From NCBI RefSeq assembly GCF_019029495.1, contig NZ_JAERQM010000007.1:124001-188000 (forward strand): a stretch of DNA of 64,000 bases, read 5' to 3'. Below are positions 1 through 8,340 of the stretch, one piece after another. Origin of the DNA: Falsiroseomonas oleicola. GTDB lineage: Bacteria > Pseudomonadota > Alphaproteobacteria > Acetobacterales > Acetobacteraceae. The stretch's first letter is position 1; each line of letters begins with the position of its first letter. The notes under the pieces are model-generated. The model had not been told where the DNA came from. It made no database searches and worked only from the letters and a program-made list of their open reading frames with translations. The position numbers and the translations under genes were made by a program.

Positions 1-630
1 GCCGAGGCAGAACAGCGCCAGCGGCGGCGCCGCGCCGCCGAGCAATTCCAGCGTCCGCCGCACCACGCCTGGCACCGGCAGCCCGAAGGTCACCCAGATG
101 AAGGCGGCGATGACGGAGAGCACCACCGGATTCTTCAGGATGCCCTGCGCCGATGAGGTCAGCACCCGCCGCCAGGGCGCATTGGCATGCAGCCCGACCT
201 CCGTGACGATGGTGGCGAGCCCCAGCAGGATCATGGTCTGAAGCGCCAGGATGCCAAGCATCGGCGGCACGCCCGGCGCGCCATAGGCGGCGACGATGAT
301 CGGCACGCCCATCATCACGGAATTGCCGAAGACGCAGGCCAGGGCGAACAGCGCCGCCTCCGCCAGCGTCACGCCAAAAATCCGCCGGGCGCCGACCACC
401 ACCAGCCCATACATCAGGATCGAGGCTGTCAGGATCGCCAGCGCGCCGCCGCCCGAACCCTCATGCGGCTGGGTGCCGCCGGCGAACAGCAGGGCCGGCG
501 CGGCCAGGCCGAAGACGAAAAGGGTCATGCCCTTCAGCGCCTCGTCCCCCACCATCTTTCGCTTCACCGCCGCATAGCCCAGGGCGATCAGGGCGAAGAC
601 CGGCAATACGACCTCCACCACCCCACCCAT
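1..630 (-). CDS. AEC family transporter, C-terminus cut by window edge
   Basis: The reverse strand from the ATG at 628-630 stays open to base 1, giving 210 codons without a stop, so the C-terminal end lies outside the window. The protein opens MGGVVEVVLPVFALIALGYA and continues as alternating hydrophobic segments. It contains FGNSVMMGVPI and later GILKNPVVLSVIAAF, both typical of the auxin efflux carrier family of secondary transporters (malate, malonate or other organic anions in bacteria). The start codon is 8 bases past the gmk stop codon, so the two may be co-transcribed. Substrate cannot be told from sequence. Confidence 0.85.
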   Translation of the reverse strand, partial: MGGVVEVVLPVFALIALGYAAVKRKMVGDEALKGMTLFVFGLAAPALLFAGGTQPHEGSGGGALAILTASILMYGLVVVGARRIFGVTLAEAALFALACVFGNSVMMGVPIIVAAYGAPGVPPMLGILALQTMILLGLATIVTEVGLHANAPWRRVLTSSAQGILKNPVVLSVIAAFIWVTFGLPVPGVVRRTLELLGGAAPPLALFCLG

Positions 631-638
631 CCGGCGCG

Positions 639-1277
639 CTACTCCCCGATCAGCCCGGCGATGAAGTCCGGCAGCCAGGGCTGCCTTGCGCGGGTGTTGC
701 GGGCAGCGTGCAGGATGGCGCGCACTTCCGCCACCGTGCGGTCGAAATCCCGGTTCACCAGCACGTGGTCGAAATCCGCCCAATGGGCGATCTCGTCCTT
801 CGCGGCGATCAGGCGGCGCGCGATCTCCGCCTCGCTGTCCTGGGCGCGGCCGCGCAGGCGGCGTTCCAACTCCGCCATGCTGGGCGGCAGCAGGCAGACA
901 CCGACGACATCGCCGGGCAGCCTTTCCCGCAACTGGCGGTGGCCCTGCCACTCGATATCGAACAGCACATCCCGCCCGGCGGCGAGGCTGGCCTCCACCG
1001 CCGCGCGCGGCGTGCCGTAGGACCGGCCGATGAACTTGGCGTATTCCAGAAACTCACCGGCCTCGACCATGGCGTCGAATTGTTCGGGCGTGCGGAAGAA
1101 GTAGTGCACCCCCTCCAGCTCCCCGGGCCGGGGCGCGCGGGTGGTGGCGCTGACCGACAGCGCCAGCTCCGGCTCCATCTCCAGCAGGGCGCGGGAGACG
1201 CTGGTCTTGCCGACGCCGGGGGCGGAGGCCAGCACCAGGCAGACGCCGCGACGGGGGGCGTGCGAAGGGTCGGTCAT
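639..1277 (-). CDS. gmk: Guanylate kinase
   Basis: Cytoplasmic enzyme that phosphorylates GMP to GDP with ATP. The 212-residue protein has a P-loop near the N-terminus (SAPGVGKTS), the nucleotide-binding stretch SVSATTRAPRPGE, then the GMP-binding region VHYFF...EFLEYAKFIGRSYGTP, all in family order and at the family's usual length. A longer open frame extends upstream, but the ATG at 1275-1277 starts right at the family N-terminus. It overlaps the yicC stop codon by 4 bases, the normal translational coupling for this pair in proteobacteria. The first glycine of the P-loop is alanine, a tolerated variation. Confidence 0.95.
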   Translation of the reverse strand: MTDPSHAPRRGVCLVLASAPGVGKTSVSRALLEMEPELALSVSATTRAPRPGELEGVHYFFRTPEQFDAMVEAGEFLEYAKFIGRSYGTPRAAVEASLAAGRDVLFDIEWQGHRQLRERLPGDVVGVCLLPPSMAELERRLRGRAQDSEAEIARRLIAAKDEIAHWADFDHVLVNRDFDRTVAEVRAILHAARNTRARQPWLPDFIAGLIGE

Positions 1278-2179
1278 TCGACGTTCGCCGCCTGCTCCCG
1301 CAACCGCTCGATCGCCGCCTTCAGCTCCAGCCCGACCCGCGTCAGCGCCACACTGGCTGACTTGCTGCACAGCGTATTGGCCTCCCGGACGAATTCCTGG
1401 GTCAGGAATTCCAGCTTGCGGCCAATCGCGTCGCCGGAGGCCAGCAGGGTGCGAGCCTCCGTGATATGCGCCGAAAGCCGGTCCAGCTCCTCCCGCACAT
1501 CGGAACGCTGGGCGAGCATGGCCACTTCCTGGGCCAGCCGCTCCTCCGGCACCCGGGCGCGGACATCGCCCTCGCCGAGCAGATTCGCTAGGTTTTCCAG
1601 CAGCCGGGCGCGCTGGGCGGCTGGCTGGCCGGCGGCCTCCACGGCCGCGGCCTCCCGCAACGCCGCGATCTCGCCCAGCAGCGTCTCCAGGATTTTTTGC
1701 AATTGCGCGCCTTCGCGGGCGCGGGAGTCGACCAGCCCATCCAGCGCCACGGTGAAGGAGGCGGCCAAAGCGGCGCGCTTGGCTGCCTCATCGGCCTCGT
1801 CGATTTCGGACACCTCCGCCCGCAGCACGCCAGGCAGCGACAGCACGGCCTCCGCGCTCGGCACCGGGGCGCCGGGCAGGCGGGCCGAAACCTCCAGCAC
1901 CAGGGCGATGGCAGCTTCCAGCGCTACCGGGTCCGGCGTCAGCCGCGGCGCCCGATCCTCGCGCTTCAGGGTCAGATTGGCGGAAAGATTGCCGCGCTTC
2001 AGGCGCTTGCCCACCGCCTCCCGCAAAGGCGCTTCCAGCACATCCAGCCCGGGCGGCAGGCGCAGCCGCACATCCAGGCCGCGGCCGTTGACGCTGCGCA
2101 ACTCCCAGACGAAGGAGGAGCCATCCGGCAGCGAACCGCTGTCGCGGGCGAAACCGGTCATCGAGGCGAGGGTGCTCAT
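1274..2179 (-). CDS. yicC: YicC family endoribonuclease
   Basis: 301 residues opening MSTLASMTGFARDSG; the MTGFAR block is the hallmark N-terminus of the YicC family. The C-terminal half (DVREELDRLSAHI, GRKLEFLTQEFVREANTL) matches the conserved DUF1732 end. E. coli YicC is an RNase that affects small-RNA turnover, so that role is carried over from the family. The gene is directly upstream of gmk with a 4-base overlap, the usual neighbourhood. It diverges from the SDR gene across only 38 bases. Confidence 0.93.
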   Translation of the reverse strand: MSTLASMTGFARDSGSLPDGSSFVWELRSVNGRGLDVRLRLPPGLDVLEAPLREAVGKRLKRGNLSANLTLKREDRAPRLTPDPVALEAAIALVLEVSARLPGAPVPSAEAVLSLPGVLRAEVSEIDEADEAAKRAALAASFTVALDGLVDSRAREGAQLQKILETLLGEIAALREAAAVEAAGQPAAQRARLLENLANLLGEGDVRARVPEERLAQEVAMLAQRSDVREELDRLSAHITEARTLLASGDAIGRKLEFLTQEFVREANTLCSKSASVALTRVGLELKAAIERLREQAANVE

Positions 2180-2217
2180 GCGCGCCTTGTCCTCCGGGCC
2201 GTGACGGAGGGCAAGGC

Positions 2218-3003
2218 ATGCGGAGCGATTCCTGGCAGGGCGTGCTCATCACCGGCGCTTCCTCCGGCCTGGGCCGGGCGCTGGCGGAGGCCTGCGCCGC
2301 GCCGGGCGTGACCCTGCACCTGTCCGGCCGCGATGCCGGGCGGCTGGAGGATGTCGCGGCCGCCTGCACGGCGAAGGGCGCCGCGGTGCGGCCCGTGGTG
2401 CTGGACGTGACCGATGCGGCGGCGATGGCGGGCTGGATCGGCGGGGCGGGGCGGCTCGACCTGGTGATCGCCAATGCCGGCATCTCGGGCGGCACCGGCG
2501 ATGCGACGGAGCCGCCGGCGCAGGCCGCCCGCGTCTTCGCCACCAATATCACCGGCGTGCTGAACACCGCTTTGCCGGCGCTGGAGAAGATGGCCGGGCA
2601 GGAGGCGGGGCCGGATGGGCTGCGCGGGCGGGTGGCGGTGGTGGCGAGCCTCGCCGCCTTCGTCGCCGCGCCGGGCGCGCCGGCCTATTGCGCCAGCAAA
2701 TCCGCGGTGCAGCGCTGGGCGGAGGCGACGGATGGGTCGCAGCGGAAGCTCGGCATCCGCCTGCATGCCATCTGCCCCGGCTATATCCGCACTCCGATGA
2801 CTTCGAAGAACCCGTTCCCCATGCCCTGGCTGATGACGCCGGAACAGGCCGCGGCGCGGACCCTGGCCGGCATCGCGGCGGGGAAGGTCCGCGTGGTCTA
2901 TCCGCGCCGGCTCTATGCCCTGGCGCGGATCATCGGTGCCCTGCCGCCGGCCTGGCGCAACCGCCTGATGTCCCAGGTGCCGGCCAAGCCGCGGGAGGGC
3001 TGA
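2218..3003 (+). CDS. SDR family NAD(P)-dependent oxidoreductase
   Basis: 261-residue short-chain dehydrogenase/reductase. A Rossmann nucleotide-binding motif (TGASSGLG) is at the N-terminus, IANAGIS follows in mid-domain, and the catalytic Tyr and Lys are in YCASK. The C-terminal PGYIRTPMT is also typical. Short classical SDRs of this kind reduce ketones or oxidise alcohols with NAD(P)H; the substrate is not predictable. It diverges from yicC and its stop codon is 2 bases from that of the convergent DMT exporter, so it is a single-gene unit. Confidence 0.88.
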   Translation: MRSDSWQGVLITGASSGLGRALAEACAAPGVTLHLSGRDAGRLEDVAAACTAKGAAVRPVVLDVTDAAAMAGWIGGAGRLDLVIANAGISGGTGDATEPPAQAARVFATNITGVLNTALPALEKMAGQEAGPDGLRGRVAVVASLAAFVAAPGAPAYCASKSAVQRWAEATDGSQRKLGIRLHAICPGYIRTPMTSKNPFPMPWLMTPEQAAARTLAGIAAGKVRVVYPRRLYALARIIGALPPAWRNRLMSQVPAKPREG

Positions 3004-3005
3004 CC

Positions 3006-3890
3006 TCAGCGGCGGGAGGTGGCGAGCCACACCCCGGCCAGCACGATGGCGCCGCCCACCAGCACCAGCGGCGAGGGCCATTCCCCCAGCAGCAGCGCCC
3101 CCACCCCGGCGGCGAAGGGCGGCTGGATATAGCCGACCATGGAGGCATCGGTGACGCGCGCCCGGGCCAGCAGCCGCAGGAACATGGTCAGCGGCAAGGC
3201 GGAGGTGACGACGCCCAGCAGCGCCAGCACGCCATAGACCCAGGCCGGCTGGGCGTAGGATTCGACCCCGCCGAGCGGCAGCGACAGCCCGCCCGCCACC
3301 AGCCCCGCCACCACCTGCTGCCCCAGCACGATCTGCGGCGCCGCGCCGATCCGCGCCTTGCGGGCATAGACGGTGCCCAGCGCGTAGAAGACGCCGGAGA
3401 CGACGATCATCAGCCCGCCGGTGAAGCTCGCCCCGCCCGCCAGCGCATCCGGCCCCAGGATCACCGCGATGCCGCCAAAGCCCAGCAGCAACCCCGCCAG
3501 GCCGCGCGGCCCAGGCCGTTCCTCCCGCAGCACCACGAAGGCGATCAGCGCCACCAGCAGCGGCGTGCCGGCATGGATCAGCGCCGCCGGCGCCGCCTGG
3601 ATATGACCCAGCGCGAAGGCGGTCAGCAGGTTGGGCACCCAGCCATTGCAGGTGCCCAGCACCAGCGCCGGGATCGCATAGCGCCGGATCGGACCCTTCA
3701 ACTGTCCGCTGGCCGCCAGGAAGGCCAGCACCGCGAGCGCCGCGAAGCCGCCCCGCACGGCGGCCAGGGCAAAGGGCGACATCTCCGCCGCGATCAGCCG
3801 CAGCAGCGGGAAGGAACTGCCCCAGAGCCCGCCGATCACCAGCAGCCGCCACCACAGGGCCGGGCCGCTGAGCAGCGCCGGGGGGTTCAT
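3006..3890 (-). CDS. DMT (EamA) family transporter
   Basis: 294-residue inner-membrane protein with about ten hydrophobic segments and two repeated EamA halves. It starts GSSFPLLRLIAAEMSPFALAAVRG, the classic first-repeat signature, and ends in GGAIVLAGVWLATSRR. The ATG at 3888-3890 overlaps the mltG stop codon by 4 bases, so I prefer it to an upstream in-frame ATG inside mltG. It is probably the last gene of the fab/mltG transcript. The family exports amino acids or other small metabolites; the substrate is unknown. Confidence 0.88.
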   Translation of the reverse strand: MNPPALLSGPALWWRLLVIGGLWGSSFPLLRLIAAEMSPFALAAVRGGFAALAVLAFLAASGQLKGPIRRYAIPALVLGTCNGWVPNLLTAFALGHIQAAPAALIHAGTPLLVALIAFVVLREERPGPRGLAGLLLGFGGIAVILGPDALAGGASFTGGLMIVVSGVFYALGTVYARKARIGAAPQIVLGQQVVAGLVAGGLSLPLGGVESYAQPAWVYGVLALLGVVTSALPLTMFLRLLARARVTDASMVGYIQPPFAAGVGALLLGEWPSPLVLVGGAIVLAGVWLATSRR

Positions 3891-4864
3891 CGCTGGGGCG
3901 CGCGGGACCTCTCGATCTCCCGCCACCGCGCCACGTTGCGGTTGTGCTCCTCCAGCGTGCGGCCGAAGGCGTGGCCGCCGGTGCCGTCGGCGACGAAATA
4001 CAGGTAGTCCGTGGCTTCCGGCCGCATCACGGCGCGCAGCGCGGCCAATCCCGGGCTGGCGATGGGCGCCGGCGGCAGGCCGCGGATGCGGTAGGTGTTG
4101 AAGGGATGGTCGCGGTCCAGGTCGGCCCGGGTCAGCGCCCGGTCCAGCACCCCGCCATCGGCGGCGGCATAGGCCGCGGTGGGGTCGGATTGCAGCGGCA
4201 TGCCGCGGCGCAGGCGGTTGATGAAGACGCCGGCGACGCGGGCGCGTTCCTCCCGCTGGCCGGTTTCACGCTCGACGATGCTGGCCAGGATCAGGGCTTC
4301 CCGTGGCGATTGCAGGGGCAGGTTGGGTGCGCGCGCGGCCCAGGCCTCGGCCAGGGCCTGGTCCATGGCCTGCTTCGCCCGGCGCAGCAGGGCGCCGCGA
4401 TTGTCACCCCATTGATAGGCGTAGGTCTCGGGCAGGATCTCGCCCTCGGCGAAGGTGGGCAGGTCGCCAACCAGGCCCTCCGCCTGCTCCACCAGCCGGG
4501 CGATCTGCTGCGCGGTCAGGCCTTCCGGAATGGTCAGGCGTCGCTGCACCGGGCGACCGTCGCGCAGCACGTTCAGCACATCGCGCAGGCTGGCGCGGGC
4601 GGGAAACTGGAATTCGGCGGCGCGCAGCGGCCCCTCGGTCCGGGTCAGCCAGGTGGCGGCGAGGAAATACAGCGGCTGGGCGATGACGCCGCGTTCCGCC
4701 AGAGCCTCGGCGATGGCCGTCGTGCCGCCGCGCGGCACCACGATCTGGGCCGGGGCGGCGAGGGGGCCGGGCGCCTCCCATTGCTGCCGGGCATACCAGA
4801 AGGCTCCCCCGGCGCCAGCGCCGAGGATGAGCAGGAGAAGCAGAAGGGCGATGAGACGGCGCAT
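3887..4864 (-). CDS. mltG: Endolytic murein transglycosylase MltG
   Basis: Membrane-anchored lytic transglycosylase that cleaves nascent glycan strands and so sets peptidoglycan strand length. The 325-residue protein has an N-terminal transmembrane anchor (MRRLIALLLLLLILGAGAGG), then the LysM-like region and the YceG domain. The catalytic Glu lies in LASIVERETG, followed by AGVFINRLRRGMPLQSDPT, the most conserved family block. It follows fabF on the same strand, the standard alphaproteobacterial order, but a strong hairpin separates the two. Confidence 0.95.
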   Translation of the reverse strand: MRRLIALLLLLLILGAGAGGAFWYARQQWEAPGPLAAPAQIVVPRGGTTAIAEALAERGVIAQPLYFLAATWLTRTEGPLRAAEFQFPARASLRDVLNVLRDGRPVQRRLTIPEGLTAQQIARLVEQAEGLVGDLPTFAEGEILPETYAYQWGDNRGALLRRAKQAMDQALAEAWAARAPNLPLQSPREALILASIVERETGQREERARVAGVFINRLRRGMPLQSDPTAAYAAADGGVLDRALTRADLDRDHPFNTYRIRGLPPAPIASPGLAALRAVMRPEATDYLYFVADGTGGHAFGRTLEEHNRNVARWREIERSRAPQR

Positions 4865-4880
4865 GGCCTATGACTGGCCT

Positions 4881-4910
4881 CGCCAGCCGCCCATGGCAAG
4901 GCGGCTGGCG
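4881..4910. terminator. 11-bp hairpin between fabF and mltG
   Basis: Arms CGCCAGCCGCC (4881-4891) and GGCGGCTGGCG (4900-4910) pair perfectly around an 8-base loop. The hairpin fills most of the 52-base gap downstream of the fabF stop codon on the minus strand. No clear U-run follows it, so it could be a partial terminator, an attenuator between the two genes, or an mRNA-stabilising stem. Confidence 0.5.
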
Positions 4911-4916
4911 GGGTGT

Positions 4917-6206
4917 TCAGCCCGCCCGGCGGAAGATGATGCTGGCGTTGGTGCCGCCGAACCCAAAACTGTTGGAGAGCACCGTGTCGATCTTCCGCGG
5001 CTGCGCTTCCAGCGCCACCCGGTCGATCGCGCTTTCGCGGGAGGGGTTGTGCAGGTTCAGGGTCGGCGGCGCGACGCCGTCGCGGATCGCCAGGATGGAG
5101 AAAATCCCTTCCACTGCGCCCGCCGCGCCCAGCAGATGGCCGATGGCGGACTTGGTGGAGGACATGGCGAGGTTCTTCGCCTCATCCCCCCACAGCCGCT
5201 CCACCGCCTGCAGTTCCAGGTCGTCGCCCATCGGCGTGGAGGTGCCATGCGCGTTGACGTACTGGATGTCGGCCGGGGTCAGGCTGGCGGATTTCAGCGC
5301 GGCGCGCATGGCGCGGAAGGCGCCGTCGCCATCCTCGGTCGGTGCCGTGATGTGATAGGCGTCGCCCGACATGCCGTAGCCGATCACCTCGGCATAGATC
5401 TTGGCGCCGCGCGCCTTGGCATGTTCCAGCTCCTCCAGCACCACCACGCCGGCACCCTCGCCCATGACGAAGCCGTCGCGGTCGCGGTCCCAGGGGCGGC
5501 TGCCCTTGGTCGGGTCGTCGTTGAAGGCGGTGGACAAGGCACGGGAGGCGCAGAAGCCCGCCATGCCGATCTCCGCCACCGCGGCCTCGGCGCCGCCGGC
5601 GACCATGACATCGGCGTCATTCAGCGCGATCAGCCGCGCCGCATCGCCCAGCGCATGCACGCCGGTGGCGCAGGCCGTGACCACGGCGTGGTTCGGACCC
5701 TTGAAGCCGTATTTGATGGAGACATGGCCGGAGGCCAGGTTGATCAGCGCGGAGGGGATGAAGAAGGGCGAGATCCGCCGCGTCTTGCCCTGCTGGATCA
5801 GCATGGAGGCTTCGTAGATGGTCGGCAGGCCGCCAATGCCGGAGCCGATCATCACGCCGGTGCGGCAGCGCTCCTCCTCCTGGTCCTCGCCAGGATTCCA
5901 GCCGCTGTCCTCGACCGCGTCCGTGGCCGCCACCAGCGCGAGCTGGATGAAGCGGTCCATCTTCTTCTGGTCCTTGACCGGGATCCACTCATTGATGTCG
6001 AGCTTGCCCTCGGCCCTGGTGCCGACGGGCACCTGGCCCGCGATCTTGGCCGGAAGCGCGCTGACATCGAAATTCTGGATCGCCGCCAGCCCGCTTTCGC
6101 CGGCGAGCATGCGCTTCCAGACGTTTTCGACGCCAACTCCCAGCGGGCACGCGATACCCATGCCCGTGACGACAACGCGCCGCGGCGCAACGAGATGACC
6201 GAACAC
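4917..6206 (-). CDS. fabF: Beta-ketoacyl-ACP synthase II (FabF)
   Basis: Condensing enzyme of type II fatty acid synthesis that elongates acyl-ACP with malonyl-ACP. The 429-residue protein starts near VVVTGMGIACPLG. It carries the nucleophile Cys179 in VVTACATGVHALG, the first His in YVNAHGTSTPMGD and the second in KSAIGHLLGAAG, completing the Cys-His-His triad. It ends with SFGFGGTNASIIF. The gene sits just downstream of acpP (36 bases), in a fabD-fabG-acpP-fabF cluster that codes for most of the elongation machinery. Confidence 0.97.
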   Translation of the reverse strand: MFGHLVAPRRVVVTGMGIACPLGVGVENVWKRMLAGESGLAAIQNFDVSALPAKIAGQVPVGTRAEGKLDINEWIPVKDQKKMDRFIQLALVAATDAVEDSGWNPGEDQEEERCRTGVMIGSGIGGLPTIYEASMLIQQGKTRRISPFFIPSALINLASGHVSIKYGFKGPNHAVVTACATGVHALGDAARLIALNDADVMVAGGAEAAVAEIGMAGFCASRALSTAFNDDPTKGSRPWDRDRDGFVMGEGAGVVVLEELEHAKARGAKIYAEVIGYGMSGDAYHITAPTEDGDGAFRAMRAALKSASLTPADIQYVNAHGTSTPMGDDLELQAVERLWGDEAKNLAMSSTKSAIGHLLGAAGAVEGIFSILAIRDGVAPPTLNLHNPSRESAIDRVALEAQPRKIDTVLSNSFGFGGTNASIIFRRAG

Positions 6207-6242
6207 CGCTGCTTCCCCTATCTACTCGTCAATCCGTCGAAA

Positions 6243-6482
6243 TCAGGCGGATTTCTGCTTCTCGATGTAGTCGATCGCGTCCTTGACGGTCGTGATCTTC
6301 TCGGCGGCGTCGTCCGGGATCTCGACCCCGAAGGCTTCCTCGAAGGCCATCACCAGCTCGACCGTGTCCAGGCTGTCCGCGCCCAGATCGTCGATGAACG
6401 ACGCCTCGGTGGTCACCTTGGATTCCTCGACGCCGAGGTGCTCCACAACGATCTTCTTCACCTTGTCGGCGGTGTCGCTCAT
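6243..6482 (-). CDS. acpP: Acyl carrier protein
   Basis: 79-residue acidic carrier protein of fatty acid synthesis. The phosphopantetheine attachment site is Ser37 in [17 protein letters not shown], the canonical DSL motif. Length, charge and the three-helix pattern fit AcpP. It sits between fabG and fabF with longer spacers than the other fab genes (221 bases upstream), which suggests that it may have its own promoter for high expression; I could not pick a convincing -35/-10 pair. Confidence 0.97.
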   Translation of the reverse strand: MSDTADKVKKIVVEHLGVEESKVTTEASFIDDLGADSLDTVELVMAFEEAFGVEIPDDAAEKITTVKDAIDYIEKQKSA

Positions 6483-6703
6483 CCCGCGATGTCTCCTGCT
6501 GGTCGTGCCGTGCGTGTCTGGCCGCCCGGAGCCTGGAATCCCGTGATTTCGGGTCCGGGGCGGCGCGGCTTAACATGGAAGCGTCACTTGGCCTAGGCGC
6601 CGCCGCCGCGCAAGCCGCGCGAAGCGCCCAGGGGCGATTTTCACCGGTTTGCGGCGCCAAGGTCGCAACCCGAGGTCGCAACCCAGGGCCGCAACCCGGC
6701 CGG
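6483..6703. other. Intergenic region between acpP and fabG
   Basis: 221 bases with no supportable gene. It holds a short tandem repeat next to the fabG stop codon (listed separately) and the presumed acpP 5' leader. The stretch around 6535-6560 has a self-complementary look (GGAATCCCGTGATTTCGGGTCC, split here as an imperfect hairpin). Confidence 0.4.
6661..6697. repeat. Three-copy 13-bp tandem repeat
   Basis: GGTCGCAACCC occurs at 6661-6671 and 6674-6684, and GGCCGCAACCC at 6687-6697, with an exact 13-base period. It lies 7 bases beyond the fabG stop codon at 6704. No coding frame uses it. It may be a slippage-derived microsatellite or a protein-binding site. Confidence 0.75.
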
Positions 6704-7441
6704 TCAGATCATCGCCATCCCGCCATTCACATGGATGGTCTGGCCGGTGACCCAGGCGGCCTCGGCGCTGGCGAGATAGGCGACCGCGCCGGCCACATCC
6801 TCCGGCGTGCCCATGCGCTGCGTCGGGATGCGGGTCAGCAGCGCGGTGCGGGCCGCCTCCGGCAGGGCATCGGTCATCGCCGTCTTCACGAAGCCTGGCG
6901 CCACCACATTCACCGTCACGCCGCGCGTCGCCACTTCCTGGGCGAGCGACTTGCTCATGCCGATCAGCCCGGCCTTGGCGGCGGCGTAATTGGCCTGGCC
7001 GGCATTGCCCGTCACGCCGACGATGCTGGCGATGGAGATGATTCGCCCCGATCGGCGCTTCATCATCCCCCGCAGCGCGGCGCGGGCCAGGCGGAAGGGG
7101 GCCGTCAGGTCCACCTCCAGCACCGCGTTCCAGTCGGCATCGCCCATGCGCAGCGCCAGCATGTCGCGCGTGAAGCCGGCATTGTTCACCAGGATGTCGA
7201 AGCCGCCGAGCCCGGCCTCCACCGTCTCGATCAGCGCCGCGGGCGCCGCCGGGTCGGCGAGGTCGGCCGGGGCGACCAGCACCCGGTCCCCGAGCGTCCC
7301 GGCCAGGGCGGCCAGCTCCGCCTCCCGCCGCCCGGAGATGGCCACCTTGGCGCCTTGCGCATGCAGGGCGGTGGCGATGGCGGCGCCGATGCCGCCGGTG
7401 GCGCCGGTGACGAGGGCCACCTTGCCGGTGAGGTCGAACAT
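6704..7441 (-). CDS. fabG: 3-oxoacyl-ACP reductase FabG
   Basis: NADPH-dependent reductase of beta-ketoacyl-ACP in fatty acid elongation. The 245-residue SDR has TGATGGIG for cofactor binding, LVNNAGFTRD in mid-domain, the catalytic YAAAK, and NVVAPGFVKTAMTD. The NAGxTRD and VAPGF signatures, with its place next to acpP, favour FabG over a generic SDR. Its start codon shares one base with the stop codon of the GNAT gene upstream, so translation is likely coupled. Confidence 0.95.
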   Translation of the reverse strand: MFDLTGKVALVTGATGGIGAAIATALHAQGAKVAISGRREAELAALAGTLGDRVLVAPADLADPAAPAALIETVEAGLGGFDILVNNAGFTRDMLALRMGDADWNAVLEVDLTAPFRLARAALRGMMKRRSGRIISIASIVGVTGNAGQANYAAAKAGLIGMSKSLAQEVATRGVTVNVVAPGFVKTAMTDALPEAARTALLTRIPTQRMGTPEDVAGAVAYLASAEAAWVTGQTIHVNGGMAMI

Positions 7442-8340
7442 CAGGCTTCTCCGTCCGTGAGGCGCTTCATGAGGTAGTGCCGGCTATGGCCGGGCGGGCA
7501 GTCATCGAGGCTGCCGAAGACCCGGTAGCCGAGGGATTCGTAGAAAGGCCGCGCCTGGAAGCTGAGGGTGTCCAGCCAGATGCCGGTGCAGCCGCGGGCG
7601 CGGGCCGCCGCTTCCGCTTGCCGCATCAGGGCACGGCCGAGGCCCTGGCCACGCAGCGCTTCCGGCAGGTGGAACAGGTTGATGTACATCCAGCCGTAGA
7701 AAAAGCTGCCATTCAGCCCGCCGACCGGCGCGGCGTCCCCGGGCAGGCGCACCACCAGATTGAAGTTCTCGGGGGTGGACCGGCCGGCATGCGGCGCGGC
7801 ATGGGCGGTCAGGCCGGCGACCAGCACCGGGATCACCGGATCGGCCTGCGCCGTGGTTTCCGTGATGGTCACGCGCGGCGTGCTCGCGTCCGGCCAGGGC
7901 GTGGCGAGCGGCTCGGGTCGATCCAGCCGCTTGGTCATGGTGAAGCGGGTATGCCCCGGCGGGCAGTCCTCGATCTGGCCGACGACGCCAAAGCCAAGCT
8001 TCTCGTAGAAGCCACGTGCCTGAAAAGTATAGGTATCGAGCCGGATACCGGTGCAGCCACGCCGCCGGGCCTCGGCCTCCGCCGCGCCCATCAGCCTGCT
8101 TCCCCAGCCGGCGCCCCGCAGCGGCGGCGGGACCGCCAGGTTCTCGACATAGAGCCAGCCCCAGCCGGTGGCGCCCACCAGCCCGCCGACCACCTGCCCG
8201 GTCGCATCCCGCAGCAGCACCGAAAGCCCCTTGCGGTCCCGCGGATAGCCGGCCTCGCCGTTATGCGCCCAGAGGGCATCCCGCGCCGCCTTCTCCTCCT
8301 CCGCGCTGGGCTGGGAGGTGAGGTCGAACCAGTGGGTCAC
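7441..8340 (-). CDS. Tandem GNAT N-acetyltransferase (duplicated domain)
   Basis: 299 residues made of two homologous acetyltransferase halves. Half one contains RRRGCTGIRLDTYTFQA, RGFYEKLGFGVVGQIEDCP and PPGHTRFTMTKRL. Half two contains RARGCTGIWLDTLSFQARP, FYESLGYRVFGSLDDCP and PPGHSRHYLMKRL. Each half has an acetyl-CoA loop (LRGAGWGSRLMGAA; LRGQGLGRALMRQA). The start is taken as the GTG at 8338-8340, which overlaps the fabD stop codon in a GTGA junction; the open frame extends further upstream but lies inside fabD. Its acceptor substrate is unknown. Both coupled junctions tie it to fatty acid gene expression. Confidence 0.85.
   Translation of the reverse strand: MTHWFDLTSQPSAEEEKAARDALWAHNGEAGYPRDRKGLSVLLRDATGQVVGGLVGATGWGWLYVENLAVPPPLRGAGWGSRLMGAAEAEARRRGCTGIRLDTYTFQARGFYEKLGFGVVGQIEDCPPGHTRFTMTKRLDRPEPLATPWPDASTPRVTITETTAQADPVIPVLVAGLTAHAAPHAGRSTPENFNLVVRLPGDAAPVGGLNGSFFYGWMYINLFHLPEALRGQGLGRALMRQAEAAARARGCTGIWLDTLSFQARPFYESLGYRVFGSLDDCPPGHSRHYLMKRLTDGEA

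Noticed and set aside
2176-3855. 559-residue reverse frame across the SDR and DMT genes
   Set aside because: Shadow of two real genes; amino acid composition is Arg/Gly/Ala-rich with no motif.
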